Source: Legionellales bacterium (GTDB taxonomy: Bacteria > Pseudomonadota > Gammaproteobacteria > JAHCLG01). Taken from it: a DNA stretch of 64,000 nt. The notes beneath the pieces are model-generated. The model saw only the letters and a list, made by a program, of their open reading frames with translations, was not told the origin of the DNA and did not search any database. The stretch spans positions 78,904 through 142,903 of the forward strand of contig JAHCLG010000003.1 of assembly GCA_026125385.1 (NCBI GenBank), in the 5' to 3' direction. The position numbers and the translations under genes were made by a program. Positions 47,637 through 57,629 of the stretch are shown here, one piece after another (the stretch's first letter is position 1; each line of letters starts with the position of its first letter).

Positions 47637-48469
47637 GTGTTATGAAATAATGCTTCAATGGCCGTGCGGTTAAATTCGTATTCTTGACTGCAATATTCGC
47701 AGGTGACAATAATTACTTGTTGATCGTTTAAAATATCCAGCGCTTCGGTGTAGCCAATGCTTAATAAGGCATTTTGCATGCGGGTCATATTGCAATGACA
47801 TTGAAATTGCACGGGCCTAGGTTCAAATAATTGCAGTTGACATAAATTAGCTAAATCTGCAAATAAATGTTCGTTGGATTGTTCACGCAATTGTTCTACT
47901 TGAAACGTATTCCATAATTGCAAAGCTTGTTGCCAATTTTTTTCTTGCTGAGGATTGGGTAAGGCTTGGATCATTACGCCAAAGGCTTCTTTATCATCGG
48001 CAATTAACCACAATTTGGTGGGGATTTGTTCGGATTGTAAAAAATAATGTTGTAAACTTTTAACAAGATCGCGATCGCGCAGTTCAATAATACTTTGATA
48101 GGGTTGGGTAGAATTATCTAAGCTGATGGTAACCACTAATTTGCCTTCGCCAATCGCATCATTTAAATTTTTTGGCAAAGCATTTTCATCCCACTGCGCT
48201 AAACCCCGTAAATTAAAATGATGATCGGATTTGGCAACCAGTAATTTTACCAACCCATCACTTTGCATTTGCAAAGTAATTTGTCCTGAAAATTTTATGC
48301 TAGCGGTTAATAAACAGGTTGACGTCAGCATTTGCCCAAGAAATTGGCTTAATTCCAACGGATAAGCATGTTGTGAAATAATATCACGCAGCGTACTGCC
48401 CAAGCGTACAATATGTCCGCGTAGATCCCAATCATTAATTAAAAAACTTTGAATAAAATCCGTTTGCAT
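47633..48469 (-). CDS. hslO: Redox-regulated chaperone Hsp33
   Basis: Oxidation-activated holdase chaperone. 278 residues. The zinc redox switch is intact near the C-terminus: CHC in VQFQCHCNMTRMQ and CxxC in VTCEYCSQEYEF. The N-terminal domain has FLGQMLTSTCLLTASIKFSG. Three bases downstream of der, so probably cotranscribed. Its TAA stop lies in a degenerate R1 unit. Confidence 0.95.
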   Translation of the reverse strand: MQTDFIQSFLINDWDLRGHIVRLGSTLRDIISQHAYPLELSQFLGQMLTSTCLLTASIKFSGQITLQMQSDGLVKLLVAKSDHHFNLRGLAQWDENALPKNLNDAIGEGKLVVTISLDNSTQPYQSIIELRDRDLVKSLQHYFLQSEQIPTKLWLIADDKEAFGVMIQALPNPQQEKNWQQALQLWNTFQVEQLREQSNEHLFADLANLCQLQLFEPRPVQFQCHCNMTRMQNALLSIGYTEALDILNDQQVIIVTCEYCSQEYEFNRTAIEALFHNT

Positions 48470-48472
48470 AAT

Positions 48473-49870
48473 TTACCGCTTTTTTTTCTGAATATATTTT
48501 TTTAACCGTTTGCGTTTTTGCAGTTGACGCTCGGTTAATTCATTTTTTTTGCCCTCGTAGGGATTTTCGTTAGAACGAAATTCCAATCGCAAGGGAGTAC
48601 CGATTAAACGCAATTTATCGCGAAAAAAATTAATTAAATAACGTCGAAAGGCATCGGGCACTTGTTGCGCTTGATTGCCGTGAATAATAATAAGTGGTGG
48701 ATTGCGTCCGCCGGCATGCGCATATTTTAATTTTATGCGTCTGCCGCGGATCAGCGGTGGTTGATGTGCTTGCAGTGCTTCTGCTAATAAACGGGTTAAT
48801 TCAGGTGTCGAGAGTTTGCGCATCGCGGAGCGATAAGCTTCTTGAATCGCCGGATATAATTCCCCCACCGCACTGCCATGCAATGCCGAAATAAAAAATT
48901 GACGGGCGTAATTAATAAACGGTAAACGTCGATGTAATTCATCTTTGACATGTTGTTTGGCGTCAGCTTCCATACCATCCCATTTATTAATCGCAATCAC
49001 TAACGCTTTACCCGCGTTGACAATAAAACCTAATAAATGTAAATCTTGATCGCTGATGCCATCGCGGGCGTTAATCACATAACAAACCACATGAGCGTGT
49101 TCAATACTTTGCAGCGTTTTCACAATGGAAAATTTTTCTAATCCTTGATGAACTCGACTTTTGCGCCGCACGCCGGCTGTGTCGATTAAGGTATAATCTT
49201 GATCAAAATGCCGAAATGGAATTTCAATACTGTCCATCGTCGTGCCGGGTTTATCGTATACCACCACGCGCTCTTCACCAAGCATGCGATTAATTAAGGT
49301 GGATTTTCCAACATTCGGGCGCCCAACCACAGCTAAACGAATGCCTTCTTCCAAAGACTCTGCTGCTGTGAGCGTGGATTGAGGTAATAATTGACAAATT
49401 GCCGATAGTAAATCGGCAATCCCCGCCCCTTGACTACTGGAAATGGGAAACAGAGTTTTAAAGCCGAGGCGATAAAAATCTGCTTGCGCACTATTTAAAT
49501 CGACGCCATCCATTTTATTCATCACCAGTAATACGGGTTTCGTCAATCGGCGCAATTCTTGATAAATGGATTGATCGACGCTGGTTAATCCACCTCGGCC
49601 ATCTACCATAAATAAAACAATATCGGCTTCATCAATGGCTTTTTGAGCTTGCTCGGCACGTTTTAATTCTAATTCATCTTCGTCTAATCCCAAACCGCCC
49701 GTATCAATAACAATGAATTCGTCATTATCAACTCGCACTTTGCCGTATTGGCGATCGCGAGTTACACCGGCAATATCGCCCACCAAGGCATCGCGGGTTT
49801 TGGTGAAACGATTAAATAACGTGGATTTGCCCACATTGGGCGCGCCCACAATGGCAACAACAGGTAACAT
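48473..49870 (-). CDS. der: Ribosome biogenesis GTPase Der (EngA)
   Basis: Essential 50S assembly GTPase with two tandem G domains: GAPNVGKSTLFNRF (residue 8) with DTGGLG and NKMDG; GRPNVGKSTLINRM (about 187) with DTAGVRR and NKWDG; and a KH-like C-terminal domain ending in a Lys/Arg-rich tail. 465 residues, normal. Eight bases downstream of yfgM; bamB, normally between them, is missing. Confidence 0.97.
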   Translation of the reverse strand: MLPVVAIVGAPNVGKSTLFNRFTKTRDALVGDIAGVTRDRQYGKVRVDNDEFIVIDTGGLGLDEDELELKRAEQAQKAIDEADIVLFMVDGRGGLTSVDQSIYQELRRLTKPVLLVMNKMDGVDLNSAQADFYRLGFKTLFPISSSQGAGIADLLSAICQLLPQSTLTAAESLEEGIRLAVVGRPNVGKSTLINRMLGEERVVVYDKPGTTMDSIEIPFRHFDQDYTLIDTAGVRRKSRVHQGLEKFSIVKTLQSIEHAHVVCYVINARDGISDQDLHLLGFIVNAGKALVIAINKWDGMEADAKQHVKDELHRRLPFINYARQFFISALHGSAVGELYPAIQEAYRSAMRKLSTPELTRLLAEALQAHQPPLIRGRRIKLKYAHAGGRNPPLIIIHGNQAQQVPDAFRRYLINFFRDKLRLIGTPLRLEFRSNENPYEGKKNELTERQLQKRKRLKKYIQKKKR

Positions 49871-49878
49871 TGTATTTT

Positions 49879-50538
49879 TTATCCTACAGTGGATTTTTGG
49901 GGGAATGAAACATCCACCCCATAATTTTCTAATTTCATCACTAAAAGAGGATTATTGAGACCCTTATCTGGTAATGCATTTAACGCTAATTGATAGGCAT
50001 TTTTAGCTTCTTGAGGTTGATTCAAGGCAGAATAAATATCGCCTTTAATTTCTTCACTGACGGCAACATAATTTTTATCTTGCAGTGAATTTAATAAGGT
50101 GAGTGCTGGTTGATACTGTTGCATTTGCACTAACACACGGGCTTCGCGGATAATAGCTACCTCTTTTAATGCGGTAATCTTGGTGTGATCAATTGCCCAT
50201 TTTAAATCAGTAATTGCTTGTGAAAATTTTTGTTGATTGACAGCAATTTTGGCTAACAGTAAGGCGGCAGGTGCTGCATAAGCCGTGCGTGAATAACTTT
50301 TTTGAATTAATTGCGCACTGGCAATGGCATCTGGATTATTGTCATTTTGCAAATTAATTAAGGTTTGCTCGTAGAGCACTGAGGCTTGATTAATTTTTTG
50401 ATGTTGCAGTTGTAACCAGTAGCGCCACGCAAACGTGACTAATGAAGCAATAGCAACGCCAATAATTAATGGCAGGCCGTAGCGTTTCCATAAATTTTTA
50501 ACCAGTTCAATTTGTTCCTGTTCAGATGTATAAACCAC
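49879..50538 (-). CDS. yfgM: YfgM-like inner-membrane TPR protein
   Basis: 219 residues. One membrane helix near the N-terminus (KRYGLPLIIGVAIASLVTFA, about residues 18-37) and a periplasmic TPR-like helical domain with KIAVNQQKFSQAITDLKWAI and EIKGDIYSALNQPQEAKNAY. In E. coli YfgM works with PpiD at the Sec translocon. Position between hisS and der is conserved. Confidence 0.92.
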   Translation of the reverse strand: MVYTSEQEQIELVKNLWKRYGLPLIIGVAIASLVTFAWRYWLQLQHQKINQASVLYEQTLINLQNDNNPDAIASAQLIQKSYSRTAYAAPAALLLAKIAVNQQKFSQAITDLKWAIDHTKITALKEVAIIREARVLVQMQQYQPALTLLNSLQDKNYVAVSEEIKGDIYSALNQPQEAKNAYQLALNALPDKGLNNPLLVMKLENYGVDVSFPQKSTVG

Positions 50539-50553
50539 GTTAGCCTCCCAGAT

Positions 50554-51834
50554 CTAAGAATGAATTTTAGTGTGTAAATAACGATGAATATCCGCAAACG
50601 CAATCGTTTCTTGCTCACCGCCACGTAACGGTTTAATGGTTATAGTATTATCGCGCAATTCATCTTCGCCTAAAATAATTGCGAACTTTGCCGCACTTTT
50701 ATCGGCTTTTTTAAATTGTGATTTTAAATTACCCTCACCACAATGATTGATAATGGTTAAACGAGGAAATTGTTGGCGCCATTCACTGCTTAACCTTAAA
50801 CCCAGCACTTTGGCCGCTTCACCCACCATGATCATATAGATATCCGGTTGATGCCTATGCTCAATCTCATTTTTTAGCGATGGGTTATCTTGCAATAGTA
50901 ATAATAAACGTTCCATGCCCGCTGCAAAACCTACGGCAGGCGTGGCTTTACCACCATGTGTCGCAATTAAATTATCGTAACGCCCCCCCGCACAAATTGT
51001 TCCTTGCGTGCCAATGCGGTCGGTTACCCATTCAAAGACTAAACCGGTATAGTAATCCAATCCGCGCACTAAATGAGGATTAATGGTATAGGGAATATTA
51101 GCAGCGGTTAAATATTCTTGGAGTTGTGCAAAATGTTCTGCTGTTTCTGGTAATAAATAATCTTGCATGGTAGGCGCATGCTGTTTTACATGATCTAAGG
51201 CTGGATTTTTGCTGTCTAAAATGCGCAGCGGATTTTTTTCTAAGCGCTGTTTAGAGTCGTCGTCTAATTCATTAAAATGATCACGAAAATAAGTCTGCAA
51301 GGCTTGGCGATAGCGTTGGCGCTCGGCAAGACCACCGATATTATTAATTTGCAGTGTGGCATCACTTAGCCCAATTCTTTGCAGAAAATCTCGACATAAA
51401 ATTAATAATTCCGCTTCAATATCCGCACCGGGAAAACCATAGGCTTCTGCGCCAAATTGATAAAACTGACGATAGCGACCTTTTTGTGGACGTTCGTGAC
51501 GAAACATCGGACCTAAATACCATAAGCGCTGAGTTTGATTGTAAAATAAACCATGCTCAATCCCGGCGCGCACACAACTTGCGGTGCCTTCAGGTCGCAA
51601 GCTTAAACTATCGCCATTGCGATCGTGAAAGGTATACATTTCTTTTTCGACAATATCGGTGGTTTCGCCAATAGCATCGGTAAATACACCGGTCATTTCT
51701 AGTACTGGCGTGCGGATTTCTCCATAACCATTGGCTTTAACCAGTTGGCGGATGTGTTGTTCCACCCATTGCCAATAAATGCTTTCAGTAGGAAGAATAT
51801 CATTCATCCCGCGGATCGCTTGTAATTTAGTCAC
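50554..51834 (-). CDS. hisS: Histidyl-tRNA synthetase
   Basis: Class II aminoacyl-tRNA synthetase. 426 residues (E. coli 424). Motifs: RGMNDILPTESIYWQWVE at the N-terminus, motif 2 SLRPEGTASCVRAGIEHG and FRHERPQKGRYRQFYQFG, His-specific LVRGLDYYTGLVFEW and AGGRYDNLIATHGG, and the anticodon-binding domain at the end. Start of the hisS-yfgM-der-hslO run; ispG, normally just upstream, is missing. Confidence 0.97.
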   Translation of the reverse strand: MTKLQAIRGMNDILPTESIYWQWVEQHIRQLVKANGYGEIRTPVLEMTGVFTDAIGETTDIVEKEMYTFHDRNGDSLSLRPEGTASCVRAGIEHGLFYNQTQRLWYLGPMFRHERPQKGRYRQFYQFGAEAYGFPGADIEAELLILCRDFLQRIGLSDATLQINNIGGLAERQRYRQALQTYFRDHFNELDDDSKQRLEKNPLRILDSKNPALDHVKQHAPTMQDYLLPETAEHFAQLQEYLTAANIPYTINPHLVRGLDYYTGLVFEWVTDRIGTQGTICAGGRYDNLIATHGGKATPAVGFAAGMERLLLLLQDNPSLKNEIEHRHQPDIYMIMVGEAAKVLGLRLSSEWRQQFPRLTIINHCGEGNLKSQFKKADKSAAKFAIILGEDELRDNTITIKPLRGGEQETIAFADIHRYLHTKIHS

Positions 51835-51923
51835 ACCATTCTCACTTTACTTTCAAACTCAAATAAAGTTGCGATTGTAGTCGAATTTGCAAGGATATTC
51901 AGCAAAAATTCATCGCCATAGTA

Positions 51924-52748
51924 TTAAAAAATATGGACATCATCACTTGCATCTTCGGAGGGTTTTTTAACGGGGGTTTCAACGGATTTTAGCGAGGATT
52001 TAGTTTGCGCCGTATTAAGCAGTGCAGTTTGTGGAAGAGGTTTAGTATTATTGGCTATTGTTGGTGGGTTTGTTGTAGCCACTGTCGGTTTAGGATTGAT
52101 AGCATTCACAACATTTAAAGTGGATGTGGTAGAGGCAGAAGAAACTGCGGTGATGGGAGAAGTTACGGATGTGTTATTATTCGCGGACATAGTGGGTGTT
52201 GTTGCACTCAGTGGTGTTTTAGTGGCATTTGCTGAATTATTCTCAACCGCTGGTGTGGATTGAGTATTATTGGTAGCGACCGGTAAGTTATTAGGAGACG
52301 CGCTACCATCATTTCCCACACGGTGGCTTTGCCACCAGATCAGTAATAATGCAAATAACCCCACAAAAATAAATCCGGTAAACCAGCTCATGGAACGTTC
52401 ACTGATGGTGGGTTGTTTGGGAATAAATGAAGGGGCAATCACTGTTTGCGCCGAACGATTTTGCACGAGTCCTAAATTATCGAAATCGCTCATAATACTT
52501 AACGTCGGTAATTCAAGTAGGCGAGCATAAGTCTGCAAATAACCCCGCATAAATGTTAAACCAGGATGCTCAGTAAAATTGCCGGCTTCCAGGGCAATAA
52601 CCACCCGTTTAGGAAGATACAATTGTTCAGCAATATCTGGGATCAATAAATTTTTATTTTCTCGTGCTTCGCGTAAACGCTGCCCAAGCCTTTGTGCAAC
52701 CTGTTCTGTGTCAATAGTATCATGTGAGTTTTCGAATTCTTCGCTCAT
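51924..52748 (-). CDS. rodZ: RodZ-like cytoskeletal adaptor lacking the C-terminal domain
   Basis: Links MreB to the elongation machinery. 274 residues: an N-terminal helix-turn-helix domain (GQRLREARENKNLLIPDIAE to GYLQTYARLLELPT, about residues 22-90), a membrane helix (WFTGFIFVGLFALLLIWW, about 122-139) and a periplasmic tail that is almost wholly Thr/Ser/Asn/Ala/Pro. The usual folded DUF4115 beta domain at the end is not visible; the tail ends at VHIF. The start overlaps the pilW stop by 4 bases. Confidence 0.9.
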   Translation of the reverse strand: MSEEFENSHDTIDTEQVAQRLGQRLREARENKNLLIPDIAEQLYLPKRVVIALEAGNFTEHPGLTFMRGYLQTYARLLELPTLSIMSDFDNLGLVQNRSAQTVIAPSFIPKQPTISERSMSWFTGFIFVGLFALLLIWWQSHRVGNDGSASPNNLPVATNNTQSTPAVENNSANATKTPLSATTPTMSANNNTSVTSPITAVSSASTTSTLNVVNAINPKPTVATTNPPTIANNTKPLPQTALLNTAQTKSSLKSVETPVKKPSEDASDDVHIF

Positions 52749-53509
52749 GACGATACCCTCTTCGCTAATTTGGCTTCAGCAGAATCGGGGAATTGGCCTT
52801 TTAGTAATAATGCCGCGCTATCGGCCTTATCTAAATTTCCTGTTTTTTGTGCTAAGCGAATTTGCAACCATAATGATTCGGGGCCTGGTGGCGCATATTG
52901 CGAATAGTAGGTTAAGTAATGTTGCGCGTTTGCTACATTACCTTTAGCAAAATTAATTTCTGCCAATTCTAACGCTGACATCGCACGTCGTGGATCTTCT
53001 TTTAACGCTTGTTTGAAAAAATTGATCGCTAGTGTTTGATTGGGTATTTCCAATGCGCAATAGCCGGCATTTTCATAGGCCGCAGCAGGGGTGAGATATT
53101 TAGTATCTTGCACTGCTTGCATAAAGCGATCGATGGCGGCGTTATACTGTTTTTGACGACATAAATAAGCACCATAATTATTTTGCGCTTGGCCCGATTT
53201 GGGATTAAGTTCGATGGCTTTGCGATAATATTGTCCGGCTTTTTCGGTTTCACCAGTTTGTTCTAAAAAATACCCCATGGATTCATAGGCTTCAGGATAG
53301 TGTGGCCCTTGGGTTAGAGCTAATAATAATTTGCTGCGCGCGCGCGTGTATTGTTTATCTTTTAAATACGCCAAACCGAGTTGAACATTATAACTGGCGG
53401 CTTTAACATTAGGACGTTCTGCAGGATCGGGCACCGAAGTTGCAGTATTGCAACCACTGAGTAAAGATAGGATCCCGAGGATACTAATGATGGCAATTCG
53501 TTTTTTCAC
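52745..53509 (-). CDS. pilW: Type IV pilus biogenesis lipoprotein PilF/PilW
   Basis: Pilotin for the PilQ secretin. 254 residues. Lipoprotein signal [20 protein letters not shown] with lipobox LSGC. Six or so TPR units follow: [60 protein letters not shown] and later ones. The position next to rlmN is conserved. Overlaps both neighbours by 4 bases. Implies pilus or secretin genes elsewhere. Confidence 0.93.
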   Translation of the reverse strand: MKKRIAIISILGILSLLSGCNTATSVPDPAERPNVKAASYNVQLGLAYLKDKQYTRARSKLLLALTQGPHYPEAYESMGYFLEQTGETEKAGQYYRKAIELNPKSGQAQNNYGAYLCRQKQYNAAIDRFMQAVQDTKYLTPAAAYENAGYCALEIPNQTLAINFFKQALKEDPRRAMSALELAEINFAKGNVANAQHYLTYYSQYAPPGPESLWLQIRLAQKTGNLDKADSAALLLKGQFPDSAEAKLAKRVSS

Positions 53510-54642
53510 CCATGCTCTCCCTGAACCGGACGTTGTTGCGTCTTATGATGCATCAAAATGATTTGTTGTGCCACGTTTTTTTCACGACGTTGCGTGCGAT
53601 CGGTAAAATCTCCCACGAGTTGACCACAAGCTGCGTCGATATCATCGCCGCGAGTGCGACGTGTTATCACATTGAATCCTGCATCTTGCAAAATCGTTTG
53701 AAAACGACGAATACTTTCCGAGGATGAGCGTTGATAACGCGCACCTGGAAAGGGATTAAATGGAATTAAATTAATTTTAGCCGGCACGTCGTTGAGGATG
53801 CGGGCTAATTGTTGTGCGTGTTGTGGTGTGTCGTTGACATTAGCAAGCATCACATATTCAAACGTCACTTTGCGACGTGGCTCATTCACAAAAAAAGCTC
53901 GACAGGCGTTTAATAAATCGTTGAGGGGATATTTTTTATTAATGGGAACTAAAATATTTCGCAATTCATCGTTTGGTGCGTGTAATGAGACCGCAAGACT
54001 GACTTTAGAATCGCGCGCCAAATCAAACATAGCCGGCACCACACCCGAGGTGCTTAAGGTAACGCGGTATTTCGATAAATTATACGCATTGTCGTCTAAC
54101 ATATAATTTAAAGCCGCAAGAACATTATCGTAGTTTAATAAGGGTTCGCCCATTCCCATCATCACCACATTCGTCACCGTTTGTCTTCTTGCAGTTTGAT
54201 CGGGAGATAAACGGCGGACGGCAAGCCAAACTTGGCCAATGATTTCGCCCACACTTAAATTGCGATTAAACCCTTGTTGAGCGGTCGAGCAAAAGGTGCA
54301 ATTGAGCGCACAACCCACTTGCGAAGAAACACATAAGGTACCGCGATCGTTTTCAGGAATAAACACGGTTTCAATGTGTTGGCCATCGTGTAAGCGCAGC
54401 AACCATTTGATGGTGCCGTCATGAGATTTTTTTTCATAAGCAATTTCAGGCAATGCAATATGCGCATTTTCCTTTAATTTTGCCCGCAAATTTTTACTGA
54501 GGTTAGTCATGTCGTCAAAATCGATAATACCGCGCTGATGCACCCAGTTAATGACTTGAGTGGCGCGATATTGCGGCTCACCCAATTGTTGAAAGAATTG
54601 GATGAGCGCTGGTTGACTTAAATCGAGTAAATTAGTCGACAT
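53506..54642 (-). CDS. rlmN: 23S rRNA / tRNA adenine-C2 methyltransferase
   Basis: Radical SAM enzyme making m2A2503 in 23S rRNA and m2A37 in tRNA. 378 residues from the ATG at 54642 ([17 protein letters not shown]); the frame extends upstream into ndk but those residues are not family-like and GGAAAG sits 8 bases before 54642. Cluster motif [15 protein letters not shown] (Cx3Cx2C), [24 protein letters not shown] and the C-terminal catalytic Cys in DIDAACGQL. It overlaps ndk by 11 bases. Confidence 0.96.
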   Translation of the reverse strand: MSTNLLDLSQPALIQFFQQLGEPQYRATQVINWVHQRGIIDFDDMTNLSKNLRAKLKENAHIALPEIAYEKKSHDGTIKWLLRLHDGQHIETVFIPENDRGTLCVSSQVGCALNCTFCSTAQQGFNRNLSVGEIIGQVWLAVRRLSPDQTARRQTVTNVVMMGMGEPLLNYDNVLAALNYMLDDNAYNLSKYRVTLSTSGVVPAMFDLARDSKVSLAVSLHAPNDELRNILVPINKKYPLNDLLNACRAFFVNEPRRKVTFEYVMLANVNDTPQHAQQLARILNDVPAKINLIPFNPFPGARYQRSSSESIRRFQTILQDAGFNVITRRTRGDDIDAACGQLVGDFTDRTQRREKNVAQQIILMHHKTQQRPVQGEHG

Positions 54643-55081
54643 TGGCGAAGCTTTCCGCACGTGAGCAAATTTCTGCGGGTTTAAAAAAGAAATCGATTTC
54701 GACTCGCGCGGTTTCGGGCGCATCGGATCCGTGAACTGCATTTTCATCGATACTGTTAGCAAAATCCGCGCGAATAGTACCAGCCGCCGCTTGTGCGGGG
54801 TTAGTAGCACCCATGATTTCGCGATTACGCAGAATTGCATTTTCGCCTTCTAGCACTTGCACCATCACGGGACCTGAGATCATAAATTTGACTAAGTCAT
54901 TGTAAAAAGGACGTTCTTTATGAACCGCATAAAACGCTTGAGCTTGTTCTTTGCTTAATTGCATCATTTTGGCCGCAACAATGCGCAATCCTGCTTTTTC
55001 AAAACGCGCATAAATTTGACCGATTACATTTTTGGCGACCGCATCGGGTTTGACGATGGATAAGGTTCTTTCTAATGCCAT
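54632..55081 (-). CDS. ndk: Nucleoside diphosphate kinase
   Basis: Interconverts nucleoside di- and triphosphates. 149 residues: [18 protein letters not shown] at the N-terminus, FISGP-like [34 protein letters not shown] and the phosphorylated His in [12 protein letters not shown]. It has a few more residues than the 143 aa E. coli protein. First gene of the ndk-rlmN-pilW-rodZ run. Confidence 0.97.
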   Translation of the reverse strand: MALERTLSIVKPDAVAKNVIGQIYARFEKAGLRIVAAKMMQLSKEQAQAFYAVHKERPFYNDLVKFMISGPVMVQVLEGENAILRNREIMGATNPAQAAAGTIRADFANSIDENAVHGSDAPETARVEIDFFFKPAEICSRAESFANVD

Positions 55082-55171
55082 GCTAGACTACTCCACTGTA
55101 AGAATAAAAAACTTGCGCGTATTATATAGGTTATGCACGCCGGCGCAATGGCTTTCGGAAAAAGATTATGA

Positions 55172-55558
55172 TTAACTCAGAAGCCAATTGACGCTATTGA
55201 CTCCCACAGCGACAGCGCTAATTCCTAGGATGACTTGCACGCCAATATTGATTAATGCCGCAGTGAAATGTTGATGCTCCAGTAATGTTAATGTTTCTAA
55301 GCCGAATGACGAAAAGGTAGTAAAACCACCTAAAATTCCCACAAACGCGAATAGTTTATAATGCGGATTACCAATTTGTTTTATTTCGAAAAATGCCAGT
55401 AAGGCGCCGATGATGAAACACCCCAACAAATTCACTGTAACCGTGCCCCACGGAAACCATTGCGGCGTTGCATGTTGCTGAACAAATCCCGCAAGTAAAT
55501 ATCGCGCCATGGCACCCAAAGCACCACCAAAACCCACCCAAACTAAATTAATAATCAC
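55172..55558 (-). CDS. crcB: Fluoride channel CrcB/Fluc
   Basis: Four-helix dual-topology fluoride exporter. 128 residues from a GTG at 55558, which has AAGGAAG 5 bases upstream; the longer frame from 55600 would add 14 non-family residues. Motifs: WVGFGGALGAMARYLLAG, GTVTVNLLGCFIIGALLAF and GGFTTFSSFGLETLTLLE (the Thr/Phe box). No fluoride riboswitch was recognised upstream, where repeat R1 copy 5 begins 57 bases away. Confidence 0.93.
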   Translation of the reverse strand: MIINLVWVGFGGALGAMARYLLAGFVQQHATPQWFPWGTVTVNLLGCFIIGALLAFFEIKQIGNPHYKLFAFVGILGGFTTFSSFGLETLTLLEHQHFTAALINIGVQVILGISAVAVGVNSVNWLLS

Positions 55559-55614
55559 GATAACTTCCTTGCTTTTGCAAATCATGAAACAATAGCGCAA
55601 TTAGCAATTAAAGT

Positions 55615-55722
55615 GTAGCCTGGAACGGATGTAGCCTGGAACGGAGCGCAGCGGAGATCCAGGATCGGTGAAATTTTAAAACTCTGATCCTGGATCTCCG
55701 CTGCGCTCCGTTCCAGGCTACT
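55615..55722. repeat. Palindromic repeat R1, copy 5
   Basis: A tip unit TAGCCTGGAACGGATG, then the full left arm (55632-55665), a ~20-base loop and the full right arm (55687-55721). It lies between the divergent crcB and recQ starts and ends only 4 bases before the recQ Shine-Dalgarno sequence. Confidence 0.88.
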
Positions 55723-55749
55723 ACTTGAGGAGTATTTGTCATTATTGAA

Positions 55750-57558
55750 TTGTCTGAAAAAAATGGATTGGATATTTTACAACGCATCTTTGGGTATGAT
55801 TCATTTCGTCCATTACAACAAGATATTATTAACACCGTTTGTGATAATCAAGATTGTTTAGTACTCATGCCAACAGGTGGCGGTAAATCTTTATGTTTTC
55901 AAATTCCGGCTTTAATCAAATCGGGCACAGCTATCGTAGTGTCACCCTTAATTTCGCTAATGCAAGATCAAGTTCAAGCACTCCAACAAAATGGTGTCGC
56001 CGCGGCCTATTACAATTCGAGTCTAGATAGTAAAACTTCGCGACAAGTGCTCGCGCAATTTCATCAGCAAGAATTAGATTTATTGTATATTGCCCCCGAG
56101 CGCTTAATGATGCCGGCATTTTTAGAGCGCTTAAAAGAAATTGAAATCAGTTTATTTGCCATCGATGAAGCACACTGCGTTTCACAATGGGGACATGAGT
56201 TTCGCCCAGAATACACACAATTAAAAGCGTTACCGCAATTATTTCCGCAGATTCCCATTATTGCCTTAACGGCAACCGCCGATAAACAAACGCGTCAAGA
56301 TATCATTTTGCAATTAAGATTGCGTGATCCCAAAAAATTTATTGCCAGTTTTAATCGTCCTAATATCAGCTATACGGTGATTGAAAAATATAAACCGTTA
56401 AATCAAGTATTAGATTTTTTGCAAACTCATCGCCATCAAGCCGGTATTATTTATTGCACCACGCGCTCACGCGTTGAAGAATTAAATTCAAGTTTACAAG
56501 CACGTGATTTTAAGTGTTTACCTTATCATGCGGGTTTATCGCACAGTTTACGAGAAAAAGCCTTGCAATCCTTTCAACTAGATGAAATTGATATTGTCGT
56601 AGCAACGCTGGCGTTTGGCATGGGTATCGATAAATCGAATGTGCGATTTATTATTCATTACGATATGCCAAAACATTTAGAAGCCTATTATCAAGAAACA
56701 GGACGCAGTGGTCGCGATGGCATGCCGGCTGAAGCTGTTTTATTATACGGTCCTGCCGATATTGCACGTAATCGTGGTTTAATTGATAACATGCAAAATG
56801 AGCAACAAAAACGGATTGAAATTCATAAATTAAATGCTATGGCTGCTTTTGCCGAAACTCAACATTGTCGTCGACGTGTATTATTAAATTATTTCAGCGA
56901 AAATTTGCAGGAAAATTGTCAAAACTGTGATATTTGTTTAAATCCTCCCCAATATTACGACGCCTTAACCGATGCGCAAAAAGTATTATCTTGTGTCTAT
57001 CGAGTCAATCAACGCTTTGGCATAAATCATATCGTCAGCGTATTATTAGGCCATGCCAACGCTCAAATTACTAAATTTAAACACGATACATTATCCACCT
57101 TCGCCATTGGCAAAGATAAATCTGCTGAGCATTGGTTTAGCGTTATTCGACAATTAATTCATTTAGGCTTTTTAGAGCAAGATATTGCGAATTATTCCGT
57201 ACTGCGTTTAACCGAACAAGCACGCCCGTTATTACGCGGAGAAATTGCGCTGAGTTTAGCAACACCTCGCGTGAAATTAAATAAACCGAGTACGGTGAAA
57301 AAACCCACCATCAATAAAGACGATTTAGATTATGAAGAAGATTTATTCCAACGCCTACGCCAACTACGGTTAAAACTCGCCAAAGAAAATCACGTCGCAC
57401 CGTTTATTATTTTTTCCGATCGCGCACTCGCCGAAATGGCCGCCTATTTACCCACTCACCCCGTGGCATTTTTAAATATCACTGGTGTGGGGCAAAAAAA
57501 ATTAGAACAATACGGCGAATTATTTTTACGCGAGATCAATGACTATTTGGATAATTAA
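55750..57558 (+). CDS. recQ: ATP-dependent DNA helicase RecQ
   Basis: 3'-5' helicase of recombination and fork repair. About 602 residues: FRPLQQDIINTVCDNQDCLV, Walker A MPTGGGKSLCFQIP, DEAH box IDEAHCVSQWGHEFRPEY, ETGRSGRDGMPAE, zinc-binding Cys cluster (HCRRRV...ENCQNCDIC) and a C-terminal HRDC domain (LRLKLAKENHVAPFIIFSDR). No ATG is available: the annotated start is TTG at 55750. An in-frame ATT at 55741 sits 8 bases after GAGGAG (55727-55732) and may be the real start, adding three residues. Confidence 0.95.
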   Translation: MSEKNGLDILQRIFGYDSFRPLQQDIINTVCDNQDCLVLMPTGGGKSLCFQIPALIKSGTAIVVSPLISLMQDQVQALQQNGVAAAYYNSSLDSKTSRQVLAQFHQQELDLLYIAPERLMMPAFLERLKEIEISLFAIDEAHCVSQWGHEFRPEYTQLKALPQLFPQIPIIALTATADKQTRQDIILQLRLRDPKKFIASFNRPNISYTVIEKYKPLNQVLDFLQTHRHQAGIIYCTTRSRVEELNSSLQARDFKCLPYHAGLSHSLREKALQSFQLDEIDIVVATLAFGMGIDKSNVRFIIHYDMPKHLEAYYQETGRSGRDGMPAEAVLLYGPADIARNRGLIDNMQNEQQKRIEIHKLNAMAAFAETQHCRRRVLLNYFSENLQENCQNCDICLNPPQYYDALTDAQKVLSCVYRVNQRFGINHIVSVLLGHANAQITKFKHDTLSTFAIGKDKSAEHWFSVIRQLIHLGFLEQDIANYSVLRLTEQARPLLRGEIALSLATPRVKLNKPSTVKKPTINKDDLDYEEDLFQRLRQLRLKLAKENHVAPFIIFSDRALAEMAAYLPTHPVAFLNITGVGQKKLEQYGELFLREINDYLDN

Positions 57559-57629
57559 GCGTTAATCGTCTTGCGGTGAAAACAGGGTAATTCAGTGTGC
57601 GGTAGAAATGGTAAAGAATGTTCTTAATG

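Noticed and set aside
55608..55835. 75-codon minus-strand frame at the recQ start
   Set aside because: Made mostly of R1 repeat sequence and antisense recQ.
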